From NCBI GenBank assembly GCA_014529385.2, contig CM043944.1, forward strand, positions 53,249,268-53,313,267: 64,000 nt of DNA. Reading direction: 5' to 3'. Numbering within the stretch: the first letter of the stretch is position 1; the number at the start of each line of letters is the position of its first letter. This document shows, piece after piece, positions 34,229 through 44,799 of this stretch. A program made the position numbers and the translations under genes. The notes below the pieces were generated by a model, which saw only the letters and a program-made list of their open reading frames with translations, did not search any database and had not been told where the DNA came from. The DNA is from Adiantum capillus-veneris (Eukaryota > Streptophyta > Polypodiopsida > Polypodiales > Pteridaceae).

Positions 34229-34685
34229 CACTAATTGACACCTCCTTTTTGGAGGTGGGATCAATGACTTATGATTTTCGGATGATTGTGACCATTGGAT
34301 CACCTAGGATATGCAAAAAATTCCCATGTTTTCGGATCTGGGGTTTGAACCCATTGCCCCCTCTCTCCCTTGAGATTGACTCTACACTGCGAATCTATCG
34401 CGCACTTGTTGATAGATGTGTGTGTGTTAAGTTTATAGTTCACATCATTGCGGATAAGTTCACACCTAGTTCTCACATCGAGCTCACACCAAATTTGGTG
34501 TGGTGCACAGACCCTCCCAAGTTCACATTGAGTTCACACCAAATTTGGTGTGGTGCACATACCTGTGGAGTTCACAGTTAGTTCACACCTAGTTCAAAAG
34601 GCGATTTGATGCCCAGACTGCTCTAGCCTTGCAGCACCTAATGTGGACTATTGATCCCACCTCCCTAGGGAGGTGTCAATTAGTG
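34229..34685. mobile_element. CACTA-type non-autonomous DNA transposon (457 bp)
   Basis: The element begins CACTAATTGACACCTCC and ends GGAGGTGTCAATTAGTG. The inverted repeats extend inward to about 35 bp (inner parts GGAGGTGGGATCA and TGATCCCACCTCC), with the mismatches confined to the spacer. CACTA/TAGTG ends are the hallmark of the CACTA (EnSpm) superfamily. The expected 3-bp target duplication is not clear (TAT on the left, ACG on the right). The interior is non-coding and holds repeated GTTCACAC motifs and two 18-bp palindromes. Confidence 0.7.
34485..34552. repeat. Two perfect 18-bp palindromes inside the CACTA-type element
   Basis: CACACCAAATTTGGTGTG occurs at 34485-34502 and 34535-34552, exactly 50 bp apart. 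Each is followed by GTGCACA. They sit in a set of GTTCACA(C) repeats. Confidence 0.9.
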
Positions 34686-35103
34686 ACGAGGTGTGCAGTC
34701 CTCCTTTTGCCCTACCCCATACTTACCATGAAACTAAACAACCATGGTGAGTCGTGTGCGGGCTATGAGAGAAAGAATAAAGGAAGCTTTAAAGTGGTAG
34801 GAACTATGGCTTTCATGTTTGATTTAGTTCTAACACTCTAGACCAAAGAGTGTTGGACGTTTCTGCGAAAAGCAAGTCCTTTTTGGGACTTATACCCTTC
34901 CGCCTACTAATCCCAAGAGACTTGAAAAATCTATCTAATGAGTTGTGAACTCAAAACTTAGGTGCCCCGCACAAGGAGGGGGATAATCGTAAAAGAAGCT
35001 CCATGCGATTTTGATTTGACTTCAGTGGTCTCACAAACACACGTCGTTCAGGTGGGGGTAATGTCCAATTCATCAACTGGACCTTGTTGAGGTGCAGTTA
35101 GTG

Positions 35104-35142
35104 GAGGGGGTAACTCTTATAACTCATAAGAGTTACCCCCTC
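35104..35142. repeat. Perfect 17-bp inverted repeat upstream of the lipoxygenase
   Basis: Arm 35104-35120 (GAGGGGGTAACTCTTAT) pairs without mismatch with 35126-35142 around a five-base loop. It lies about 0.7 kb before the lipoxygenase start codon. Confidence 0.9.
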
Positions 35143-35255
35143 TTCGTGTGGAAGTACCCTTATAATAGAGGGGAAACTGTGTGTGTACAGTGCTAGCCTT
35201 GAGGTACATGTAGATCGTTTCAAACTCAAGGAGTAGCCTAATCAAGTGGGAACTC

Positions 35256-35259
<4 letters not shown>

Positions 35260-35288
<29 letters not shown>
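35260..35288. repeat. (GA)n microsatellite
   Basis: About 14 GA units, followed at 35325 by a short CT run. It lies upstream of the lipoxygenase. Confidence 0.88.
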
Positions 35289-35289
<1 letters not shown>

Positions 35290-35817
35290 GCGCGTTTGAA
35301 CTTCAAAGCTTAAGAGTCGCCCCGCCTCTCTCTCTCGCACACACATTGCCAGCACGGTGCATTAGCCTAGCATTTTGGAATGAGTCTTTGCTACATCAAA
35401 CTTGCACAGTATAGAGTGTTTTTTACTTTAAATCTGCAGTACGTAAATCCCCTTGTTTCTTTTTAAGCTGTGGAAGAGCCACCATCAACCTGCTCCCTTG
35501 TTAAGCTTGGCTATGCAGAAACATAGAACCAGCTCTCTCTCTAGCTCTCTGTGTCCGTGCCCAGGCTTCTTAGTAGGATTTTCTTTTTTTACTTGAAGAA
35601 GAAACCCTTGTTTTAAGCAGACAGATTAGCCATTTTCTTGAGCTTGCTTTGTTGTGGGCAATGGGTGCTCAAGCAAGAGAGTGGGCTTGTTAAAAGCTTT
35701 CATTTTCCTGTCAAGGGTTTTTATATTCGGTTTACGAGCAAAAGTTTGTGTCTGGCTGTTAAGTGCTTTTTTAGAAACGGATTCTGATTCTTATATTCCC
35801 TGTGGTTTGCAACAAAA

Positions 35818-36367
35818 ATGGAATGCATTTCATTTATAGTGATGCTGTTAAAGAAGATGGCAGCTTCTGTGAAGAGATTATTCCTCCCACATGCAAATGC
35901 TGATCATGAGCAGCAACAACAACTTGAAGACCGCCTTCTGCCGCATTTCTCTGGCACAGTTCTCCTTCGTCCGAAAGGCTTTGTTGATTTGAATGACCAG
36001 GTCTCTTGCCCCTTGCCTTTTCCTTAGAGCTTCAAAGATGTGGGGACTTTTTAAAAGTTAGCAAAAACAAAATTTGGACCCTTTTTTTCCTTCTTTTTCT
36101 TGATCATCAGGTTGCCCACATAAGAGGTCAGATTGATGAATTTTTGGGGCAAAAAGTTAAGTTTCAGCTTGTAAGCTCTCATAGCTCATCAGGTATTCTG
36201 CTGTTCTCTCCCCAAATATTTCATTCCCTGTATGGTTTGCTGCGTATACGCATTTTAGTGTATTGCTGTAGTTCTGTTGCAAAACCTCAGAATTGTAAAC
36301 CACATATAGTCCATGCGATAACTCCTTACTGAAGCACACAAGCATACAAAGAACACGACGTGCACGT

Positions 36368-36407
<40 letters not shown>

Positions 36408-37753
36408 TTTTTTGGGTAAAACTAAATTTTCATGGATTAGAGCAATGCACAAGATATGGCCAACTCAAGATGGGTGAAACCACACCAGAAAGCAAGAAAC
36501 AATCATACAAAACCTCAAACCACTGAAGTATGTGTGTGTGCACGCACATGTGCACACCCACCGACACACACATGCATCCTCACTCACTTCCTTCCTTTCT
36601 CAAGTGTGCCAAGTTGCAAAGAACAACCAATGATTCTTTTCACCCCTTTTGGAATGGGTTTTCGTTAAATTTCGGCCTGCTAGCCCTCGTGGCAAAGCAA
36701 GTGAAGCCAGTTGCCAGTTGAAAACAACCTACTGGCAAGGTTTGACCAAAAGGTCAACACGGACTTCACACGGCTAGGTTGAACACAGGACCTCTAGCCC
36801 AAGATGAGAGGCCCTCACCACTACGCTAGATGCGTGCACTTGCGATCCCGTTGTCGCCTGCACCTGATATTTTAACAACTTGTGGTCCCCCCCCCCGAAA
36901 AGCGCCGTTACCGGCTGTGCAGGTCAGCTTCACCTACACGCATGCAAGCTAGCCGAAATTTATCCATGGCCTTTGGAATGTGCGAGCTTCTTGGATTCCT
37001 GGCTTATATTCAAATCTAGTCATAAAGCAGCCTGCTTATGAGAGAGTGCATTTTTTTTAAAGCAGCAACTGATGGGGCAGCACGTGTGAGCAAGAATGCG
37101 GAGCTTCGAAATTGGGATGCACAGCACAATCAACTGGCAGCGGACCAGGGCTCGACATATTCCATCACCTTTACCATAGACAAAGAATTTGGTCTTCCGG
37201 GTGCCCTTCTTGTGACGAACCACCATCACGACGAGTTTTACCTTGAGTCAGTAACTCTTCATGATCCTGATAATCCTGGCCAGCATCTTTATTTTTCTTG
37301 TCACTCTTGGATCTACAATGCCATCAACTACAACAGCCCCCGTGTTTTTTTCACCAATCAGGTGCGGATGATTCAAGGTCCTTTGGGTCAAGTATTGTAG
37401 TTTCGGAATGTTGTCGCTTATGCTGCATTTTCTGAAAGGCAAAGGGGCATAGAAATCTAACCTCATCAATTAATGGTCTTAAGGGAAGCTCATCTTTGAT
37501 TCATTTCACTCCTCTCCCACCTATTATGCATGTTTTCCTATTGTCTAGACGTGTATCATGTCCACACACACATATCTAAACATCGTACGTACACGTTTAC
37601 ACGCACACACATCATGTATGTATAATGAAAGGCTTGATTTTCTTCACTCTCTTCCCTGGCCTTCTTCCCTTTCGGTCTACTTGTCTATGGGTATGGTAAG
37701 CTTTATATGTAATTTTTTTTTTCCTATCTAGTAGAGAGACCTAGTAACAACCA

Positions 37754-37784
<31 letters not shown>

Positions 37785-40700
37785 CGTATGTGTAGATATA
37801 ATTATGTTGTTATGGACATGGATGCTTGTTCCACAGTTTTATGGCATTATACATCTCTTGATAGTCCTGCATTTTATGCACATAGGCCTACCTCCCCAAT
37901 CAAACACCACCGGGCCTTATGGGTTTGCGAAATGAGGAGCTCAAAATGCTACAAGGTGATGGAACGGGAGAAAGAAGAAATGTCGATAGAATTTATGATT
38001 ATGATGTTTACAATGACCTTGGGACCCCCGATGAAGGAGAGAACAACGCAAGACCTACTTTAGGAGGATCAAAAGAGTTTCCTTATCCAAGAAGATGCCG
38101 CACGGGCCGTGAACGCAACAAGTCAGGTAAGTTTTAGTGGATGGTGGCCTACGGTTAGGACATAGAGACATGTGCTTCCAAGCTTGAAATTGTGTGTGTT
38201 GAAACATGGGGTGAAATGTCTATGCATTTTGGTCATTGCTGAAGTGCATGCTTGCCTACATGTTTGTGGCTATGGTTATGAACGAAGCATTACGACTGAT
38301 GTGTTTCGCCATATACTCGCCTATTATTTGGGATTTGCATTACAGTAATCGCAAGTGTGTTGTTAAGCTATGAAAGATTGCATGGGTGTGGCATTCACCA
38401 ATGGAATTTGTATTGTATTGGAGGTCTGGATCCTCTCTACTAAGGAAAGGTAGCACAATAATTGCCTGTCAATGCTTTTGATTTTTTATTGTGTTCTTAC
38501 AGATCCAAAAACAGAGAAACCAGTTTCTCTCTTGGAGCTCATATATATTCCGAGAGATGAGATATTTGACTACACAAAGACCGCAGATTTTACAGCTGGT
38601 GCGATCAAAGCCGCGTCTCACCTCCTTTTACCTGCAGTGAAGTCTGTTTTCAAGGGCATTGAGCAATTCAAGACCATGAAAGATGTTTACAATCTCTATG
38701 CAAAAGGGATAGATCTTCCAGCCACGCCGTCGTTACAAGCTAGTAAAGAAAAAGAAGAAGAGTATATGAGGCCTGCTTATGAGATCTTATCCCAGCTAAC
38801 TACTGATAGGAGCACGGGCGATACAAACCTTCTTAAATTTCCACTTCCCCTTGTCATCCATAGTATGTCTGAAAAACAACTTTTTGCCTATTGATTGCAT
38901 GGTGGATTTGTACATTGAGAACTAGAAACATAGAGAAATCATAAGATTCTGTAAAGTAGGAATGTCAGTATAATACTCATATGCATGCATTGATGGTGTA
39001 GAAAACAAGGATGCATGGAATACTGATTTTGAATTTGGTCGTCAGACTCTTGGTGGGATGCATCCCTTCACCATTGAGAGGGTGAAAGTAAGCATGCACT
39101 GCTCTTTTCTTGGGATCTTAGAACTCCTTCTGAATGAGTTTACAATTGAGGCTTTTCTGTAGGACTTCCCTCCTATGAGTAAGCTTGATCCCCGAGAATA
39201 TGGACCGCAAGTCTCTGCCATCAGACCGGATCACATAGAGCCCTACTTGGAGGGGATGACTGCTGCAGAGGTAGGCCCTCCTTTTCCATAACTTTGTTTT
39301 CACTTCAAGTGTTTTTTTTGCTCTTGCTTGAACCCTAAACCCTAAATCTACATAATAACAAATCTCAGAAGGCTGTGAGACTGTACTACTATGCAAACAG
39401 GATAGTAGCCAATTGTCTGGTTGGGTGCGCACAAAGTCGAGTTATCGGGATTGTAGCCTGGTGATCTGGTTTCAATTCCCAATGCCATATTCCATAAAAT
39501 TGAGAGGAGGACAAGAAAACCAGTTGAAACTGGATATGTCCAGGGGAAACCCTCTCAACACACAAAATAAAGATAACTGAGGCAAAACCAGGAGGAGAAG
39601 TTGCCTCCTGATTACTTTGGGAACTTAAGCTTAACATGAAGAGAACGGAGAGAGGTTCCATGACAGCTTTAAAGGACAGGCTCCCTCACAGAGCCGCGCC
39701 TATAGAACTTCATTATTCCAGAAAAGCAAGTGAAATGACAGAAGTTGGGTTGCAGCTTACATAGCCTTTGCTTTATTCTGCAGGTTTGATCTCTGCGTTG
39801 ATCTACATTGCCACTCTGTGTTTGATGCACATTGATGGGCGGCCTGTCCTTAAAGGGACTAAGGGTCTGTTGTTGCTAGTTTTCAAGACCTCGCTTCACG
39901 TTCTTATTGGGTTTGCTGGCAGCGATGAGAGAGAGAGAGGGAGCATAGCCTGCAAGCGCCTCTACCCAGCGTTGCTGGCCTCGGTACCCCTCTATATGGC
40001 ACTGGCCCCTTCAAAATGGGATCAAGCGTGAAGGTGAGAATAGTGAGGCGCACGCATTGTAGGCAGTGCGATCGGACGGCCGAATTTACAAATTCACGTG
40101 ATTCGAATTTACAAGATTGTGTGGCCCAAATTTATAAAACTATCTCGAATTTACAAATTGATCCGACATATGTGACATTGAAATACCACATATTTCAATG
40201 AACGCATGCGGACGTGGTTGTTAGAGCACATGTACTGCACGTGGGAGGTTTTGGGTTTGAAGCTCAAGGTGCGGACCCGAATTTATCTACTGGTTCGAAT
40301 TTACATGTTGGTTCGAATTTACTTTTCGTTCCGAATTTACAAAAACACATCCGACGACGTGAATGACTCTCATAGGTGATCTCATTTGAAAACCCCCGTG
40401 TCAAACAGTGTGGAGGCTCGACACCTTGCGCCTTTCTTCCTTTTGCACTGTGTATTATCTCTTTTGGTTGTCACGTTCTTTTTGTGTTGCCTTCCCTTAT
40501 ATGTGATGCTCATTTTTTTCTTTTTTCTCTCTGTGCCGTTTCTGTTTTCACGTTTTATGTGTTTGCCTATATTAGGGTATTGAACTCTTTCCTTGCTCGC
40601 ATTCTGCACATGCTTGTCACGTTTGTGTACGATGTGTTCATGCATGTGAGGTGATGAGTGGTTGGGTAAAGGGATTTTCATGGTGTGCGTGTGTGAGTAA

Positions 40701-41717
40701 ATGTTTGTGCCATAGTGACCGGGAAAAGAAAATCGAAACATGGAATGGGGAACAGAAACGGGCATGAATTGCCATTCTTTGTTACGGATAGTCATGTCTA
40801 AAATAAAATCGGTATTTGGAACGCGAAAACTTGGAAAGAGGGAACGCAAGCTTTAAAATGGCCATTTCTTGGAACTATGGTTTGTGCTATTGTTTCGATC
40901 TTTTGCTTTCATGTTTTCTCTCGCTGACCTAAAATCTATGGAAAATGGCAACAAAGGTCGATTAGGAATAGTTAAAGAGTGGAGCAATTTACGGCATTGT
41001 TGGGTGGCCACCACAATCACCTTGAGTAGAAATACTTTGCAAGAGACAAGACCTTCGTGTTGCATGGACTTCAACGAGACGAATGAGCAATGATGTAAAT
41101 GTAAGTGTGTGCAGGTGCAGTAGCATGTGAGAGCGAGAGAAAATGTTAAAGAGTGATTAAACTTTACAACTCAAAACCATGATGAATGACTGCATGTGGA
41201 CAAGTTAACTCCTACTTCTAAGGTTTAGAACCTTAGGGAGCTTGTAAGCAAGACTTGCGCAGGCACTTTATAGTAGTTGCATGTTGATAGGGTGTTTTAG
41301 GTGGATTTGATACTGTAATGCTTAAAACGCCAGGCTGGGTGCTGGTGGTAGTGATTGACTTGTGGAAATGGTGACCCTCGGGGTCACCTTTAATATAACC
41401 TGAAGGCTTGGCTGGGCAAGCCTATTAAAACCTCACGACCAACATTTTCAGCCATCAGCCCATCGCTAACTTCAGTAGCAAAATCAGCCCAGCGTTATCA
41501 GATTGCGGCCTAGCCTCATTGTCAGTTTGCAGACCAAGTCATATCAGCCCAACGTTTTCAGTTTTCAGCTCGCATCAATAGCAAGATCCCATCAACATCT
41601 CAACATCTAGGACCAATTAGAACCATTGTATTAACATTCGTGCAATCTAAAGCAAAAACCTCTTTAGATCACTAGAGGGGGGCCCTTGGAGGGGACCTTG
41701 GGACCCCATCTGGTGTT

Positions 41718-41765
<48 letters not shown>

Positions 41766-44040
41766 ATCATTATCTCTTCTCTCTCTAGTCTTTGCACATC
41801 TCTCAAGGAGTAAAAGGAATCTTGAGTACGCACTGAGCACTCATCCTTAGCATTTATCATAAATCACTTCTGTTGCACATTACACCTACACCCATATATA
41901 TAGGGAGGTAGGGCAAACACTCAAAAGGAAAAATGTTGGGAACTTGGAAGAACCTAAAAACCCCATGAAAACACAGGAAAAAAGGAAACCCCAAATTCAG
42001 ACCTAAAATGACCGACCGGACCAAACTAAAAGTGTTTATCTGAGGAAATCCCAATTCCTCAGGTAACCTCTGAAGCCAGCCTTCACGAGTAGTGAAACAA
42101 GGTGCTCTGTCCAAATCTAATGCCAAGCTCTGTACAAACTGCGAGAGACTGGATAGCCATATAAAGAGTCAAAACCCGGGCTAGGCATGACCATGAATGA
42201 TTCTAAGCATGACCATTAATGACCAAGTTGAAAAATCTTCACCTGACTTGATCGGCCACACCTCACTCTTTTTGTAGGAGTCCTTGCAATTAGTTGCCAT
42301 GCAGTCACTGCTTGGAGGATAGATGATGATGTGGTTACAAGATGGCAAGGTAGCTAATCTAGGTGTCCATGCAGATAATCTATCCATAATACCTTTCTGC
42401 ATTGTATTGTATTATATAGAATAAGGCAAGCTAGCAAATTAAGTTTGTGTTATTTTCAGCTCTTAATTAACTGTCGATTTTGTATTTGCGCCTGTACATT
42501 CAGGCATTGAGGCAAAACAAGCTCTACATGCTGGACTACCATGATGCCTTCTTACCATTCATTAAGAGGATCAATGCATTGCAGAATCACAAGGCGTATG
42601 CCTCTCGCTCTATTTTCTTTCTAACAAAGAAAGGTGCTTTGATGCCAGTAGCCATAGAGTTGAGCCTGCTTACAGAGAAAAGAAGGCTTGATAGAGTGTT
42701 TGTCCCCCCCCTTACTTCTGATAAGCATCAACATGGGCTATGGAAGCTTGCAAAAACTCATGCCATTCTTAACGATACACCAGTACATCAACTTGTCAGC
42801 CATTTGTAAGTGACATTTACGGATTGTAGCCTTTCATTTGTTATGCTTGTGTATGTGTATGCTCTCAAAATAACGCATGGGTGCTGGTTTTTTGGTCTTG
42901 TTTTTGTAGTGTAAGGACCCATGCTTCCATAGAGCCCTTCATCATCGCCTCTCATCGGCAGCTCAGTGCTATGCATCCTTTAATGATATTGCTCCTCCCT
43001 CATTTCAAGAATACGTTGAACATCAATGCTATAGCTCGAAAGATTCTTCTCAATGCAGATACAGGAAATGTAATCCAGGGTGGGCTTGTTGAGCGGACAT
43101 TCACAGCAGGAAGGTATTCCCTTGAGCTATCGTCTGCAATGTACAAGGGCTGGCAATTCAACGAGCAAGGTTTACCAGCTGATTTAATCAAAAGGTGAGC
43201 TTTTTAAGAAGGAAAATTGCCAGAATAGTCTTGGATGCCTAAAATTGTTTGATGGCTATGATAACTCATTTCATGGGTCGAATCAGAGGAATGGCGGTGC
43301 AGGATTCAAATGCCAAACATGGAGTGAGACTATTGATAGAGGACTATCCGTATGCAGTAGATGGATTGGAAGTGTGGGAGGCAGTACAGACATGGGTGGG
43401 GGACTATGTAACCATTTACTACAAAGCAGACATCCATGTGAAGCATGACGTCGAGCTACAAAGATGGTGGCAAGAAGTGATAGAAAAGGGGCATGGTGAC
43501 AAGAAAGATGAATCATGGTGGCCTTCAATGCATAGCATCGACAGTCTAGCGTCGGTATTGACGACCATCATATGGTTGGCATCTGCCCATCATGCTGCTG
43601 TGAATTTTGGCCAATACCCATTTGCAGGGCACTTTCCATATAGGCCGACAATGGGGCGTCGACTTGTGCCTTCTCCAGGTACCCCTGAATATGATTCCTT
43701 TTTTGAAAATCCGGAGTCTTTCTTTCTGTCATCGATATCATCGCCTTTCCAAGCAATTCTTGGGCTTGCCATCATTGAGCTCCTGTCAACACATGCTTCC
43801 AATGAGGAGTACCTTGGGCAGAGATCGTCACCATATTGGACCAGCAATGCAGAGGTGATGCATGCCTTTGAAAGGTTTCAAGACAGGCTTGTTGCAGTGG
43901 AGCGGAATATCAATGAAAGAAACAGTAATCCAAAGCTGTTTAATAGATATGGCGACGTCCAAGTACCTTACACTCTTATGTATCCTAGCTCCAAAGAAGG
44001 TATCACCAACATGGGTATACCAAATAGCACGTCGATATGA
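35818..44040 (+). CDS. LOX: Lipoxygenase (linoleate 13S-lipoxygenase, predicted)
   Basis: A non-haem iron dioxygenase that oxygenates linoleic and linolenic acid to hydroperoxides, feeding oxylipin synthesis. Exons: 35818-36000, 36111-36192, 37063-37361 (or from 37066), 37886-38126, 38503-38862, 39002-39087, 39163-39270, 42504-42805, 42910-43194, 43287-44040. All junctions are GT-AG, phases agree, no stop interrupts: 899 codons, close to family length. The PLAT domain covers about residues 30-185 ([22 protein letters not shown]) and the catalytic domain the rest ([27 protein letters not shown]). Iron ligands are His553 and His558 (HQLVSHFVRTH), His751 and Asn755 ([10 protein letters not shown]), and the terminal Ile899 (PNSTSI). 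Thr617-Phe618 matches soybean LOX-1 at the 9/13 position, and Ala596 at the Coffa site predicts S stereochemistry. No transit peptide is obvious, so it is probably cytosolic (type 1). The start may instead be Met9 or Met14 of this frame. Confidence 0.93.
36370..36405. repeat. (CA)n microsatellite in lipoxygenase intron 2
   Basis: About 18 CA units. Confidence 0.93.
36655..36855 (-). mobile_element. tRNA-derived SINE, antisense in lipoxygenase intron 2
   Basis: On minus the sequence starts near 36850. It shows a box A-like TAGCGTAGTGGTGAGGG and, about 30 bases on, a box B-like GGTCCTGTGTTCAACC. A non-tRNA body running to about 36660 follows. This is the layout of plant tRNA-derived SINEs, which use an internal Pol III promoter. 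The cloverleaf is not intact, so it is not a tRNA gene. Ends are approximate. Confidence 0.55.
37758..37785. repeat. (CA)n microsatellite in lipoxygenase intron 3
   Basis: About 14 CA units, 100 bp before exon 4. Confidence 0.92.
40081..40340. repeat. CGAATTTAC-motif cluster in intron 7
   Basis: CGAATTTAC (once CGAATTTAT) occurs at 40081, 40104, 40146, 40278, 40296, 40314 and 40332, with a degenerate copy near 40137. The last four are spaced 18 bases apart. Confidence 0.8.
41722..41762. repeat. (CT)n microsatellite in intron 7
   Basis: About 20 CT units. Confidence 0.92.
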
Positions 44041-44416
44041 TGATAAGGTTTGTGAGTTACCTCCAAAATGGTCCTCATGGTACTATACATACTTCCTATA
44101 TCCATTTCTCCAATAGGATATTTTAGCTACTTTTTGCTATTTTCTCCACTATATTTTGAAAAATCTAAACTACATTTTTTCTCTTGCTCCTCTCAATTTG
44201 GCATTTTTTTGAATCCTTAAAGTGGCATGATTGTAAGTTGAGACAACACTTTTAAATTAGTAACCCAATGGTCGGTGTGGGAACTTGTTTTAGTTAATTA
44301 AGTAGATAATTGACCCCGTGTTTTATATAAACAACACGGTTTTACTTATGTTTTAAACTACTATGAAAGCACCTTTCAATACTAACTATATTTACAAAAG
44401 TAAACAATCAAAAGAT

Positions 44417-44793
44417 AGGGAAAATTACCAAAATACCTCTCTACTTTGTGGAAATTCCCGAAATACTCCTCAAATTTAAAAAATTCCTAGAATGCCTCCA
44501 ATATTTTGTCATAAGTTCCCAAAATGCCAGAATTTATGTTGGTTATGTAGGTTTTGGAGATGAATTGCTTTATTATTTTTAGACATAATTGTCCTTTTTT
44601 TTGCGAGGTAATTTGTGACAAATTACATGCTAAGCACTCAAAAATGGATCTCAGTTGTCGAAAAGGAATAAAGATTGAAAAATCTTGAGCAATCCAACCA
44701 AAATAGATACGAGGGTATTTTGAGAATTTGTGAAATTTGAGGGGTATTTTGGGAATTTCCACAATTAGAGGGCTATTTTGGTATATTTTCCTT
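44417..44793. mobile_element. MITE with long inverted repeats (377 bp)
   Basis: The left end AGGGAAAATTACCAAAATA is mirrored at the right end (inverted: AAGGAAAATATACCAAAATA). The similarity runs inward for about 95 bp on each side, through the GTGGAAATTCCC and ACTCCTCAAATTT blocks, with scattered mismatches. AAAGAT at 44411-44416 and 44794-44799 is a plausible 6-bp target duplication. It is non-coding and AT-rich. Long arms suggest a Mutator-like or foldback MITE, but the duplication is shorter than the usual 9 bp. It lies 376 bp past the lipoxygenase stop codon. Confidence 0.75.
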
Positions 44794-44799
44794 AAAGAT

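Larger units (their letters stand above)
39271..42503 (+). other. Long intron 7 of the lipoxygenase, repeat-filled
   Basis: This intron is 3.2 kb, against about 75-525 bp for most others in the gene. It carries a weak SINE-like segment (39405-39500, with a box B-like GGTTTCAATTCCC), a CGAATTTAC repeat cluster (40081-40340), and a (CT)n tract (41722-41762). No alternative exon was recognised. Frames such as 39768-40031 have no domain. Confidence 0.7.

Noticed and set aside
34192-34581. 129-codon frame on +
   Set aside because: It overlaps the CACTA-type element and its repeats. Translation of the palindromes yields repetitive peptides only.
36655-36855. A true tRNA gene on -
   Set aside because: Box A- and B-like sequences exist but the arms do not pair into a cloverleaf and no anticodon stem is evident. 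SINE is the better reading.
40382-40849. 155-codon frame on - within lipoxygenase intron 7
   Set aside because: Lys/His/Arg-rich with no domain, antisense inside an intron of a well-supported gene.
43245-43448. Alternative frames over lipoxygenase exon 10
   Set aside because: Shadows of the correctly phased exon, whose protein matches the family end to end.
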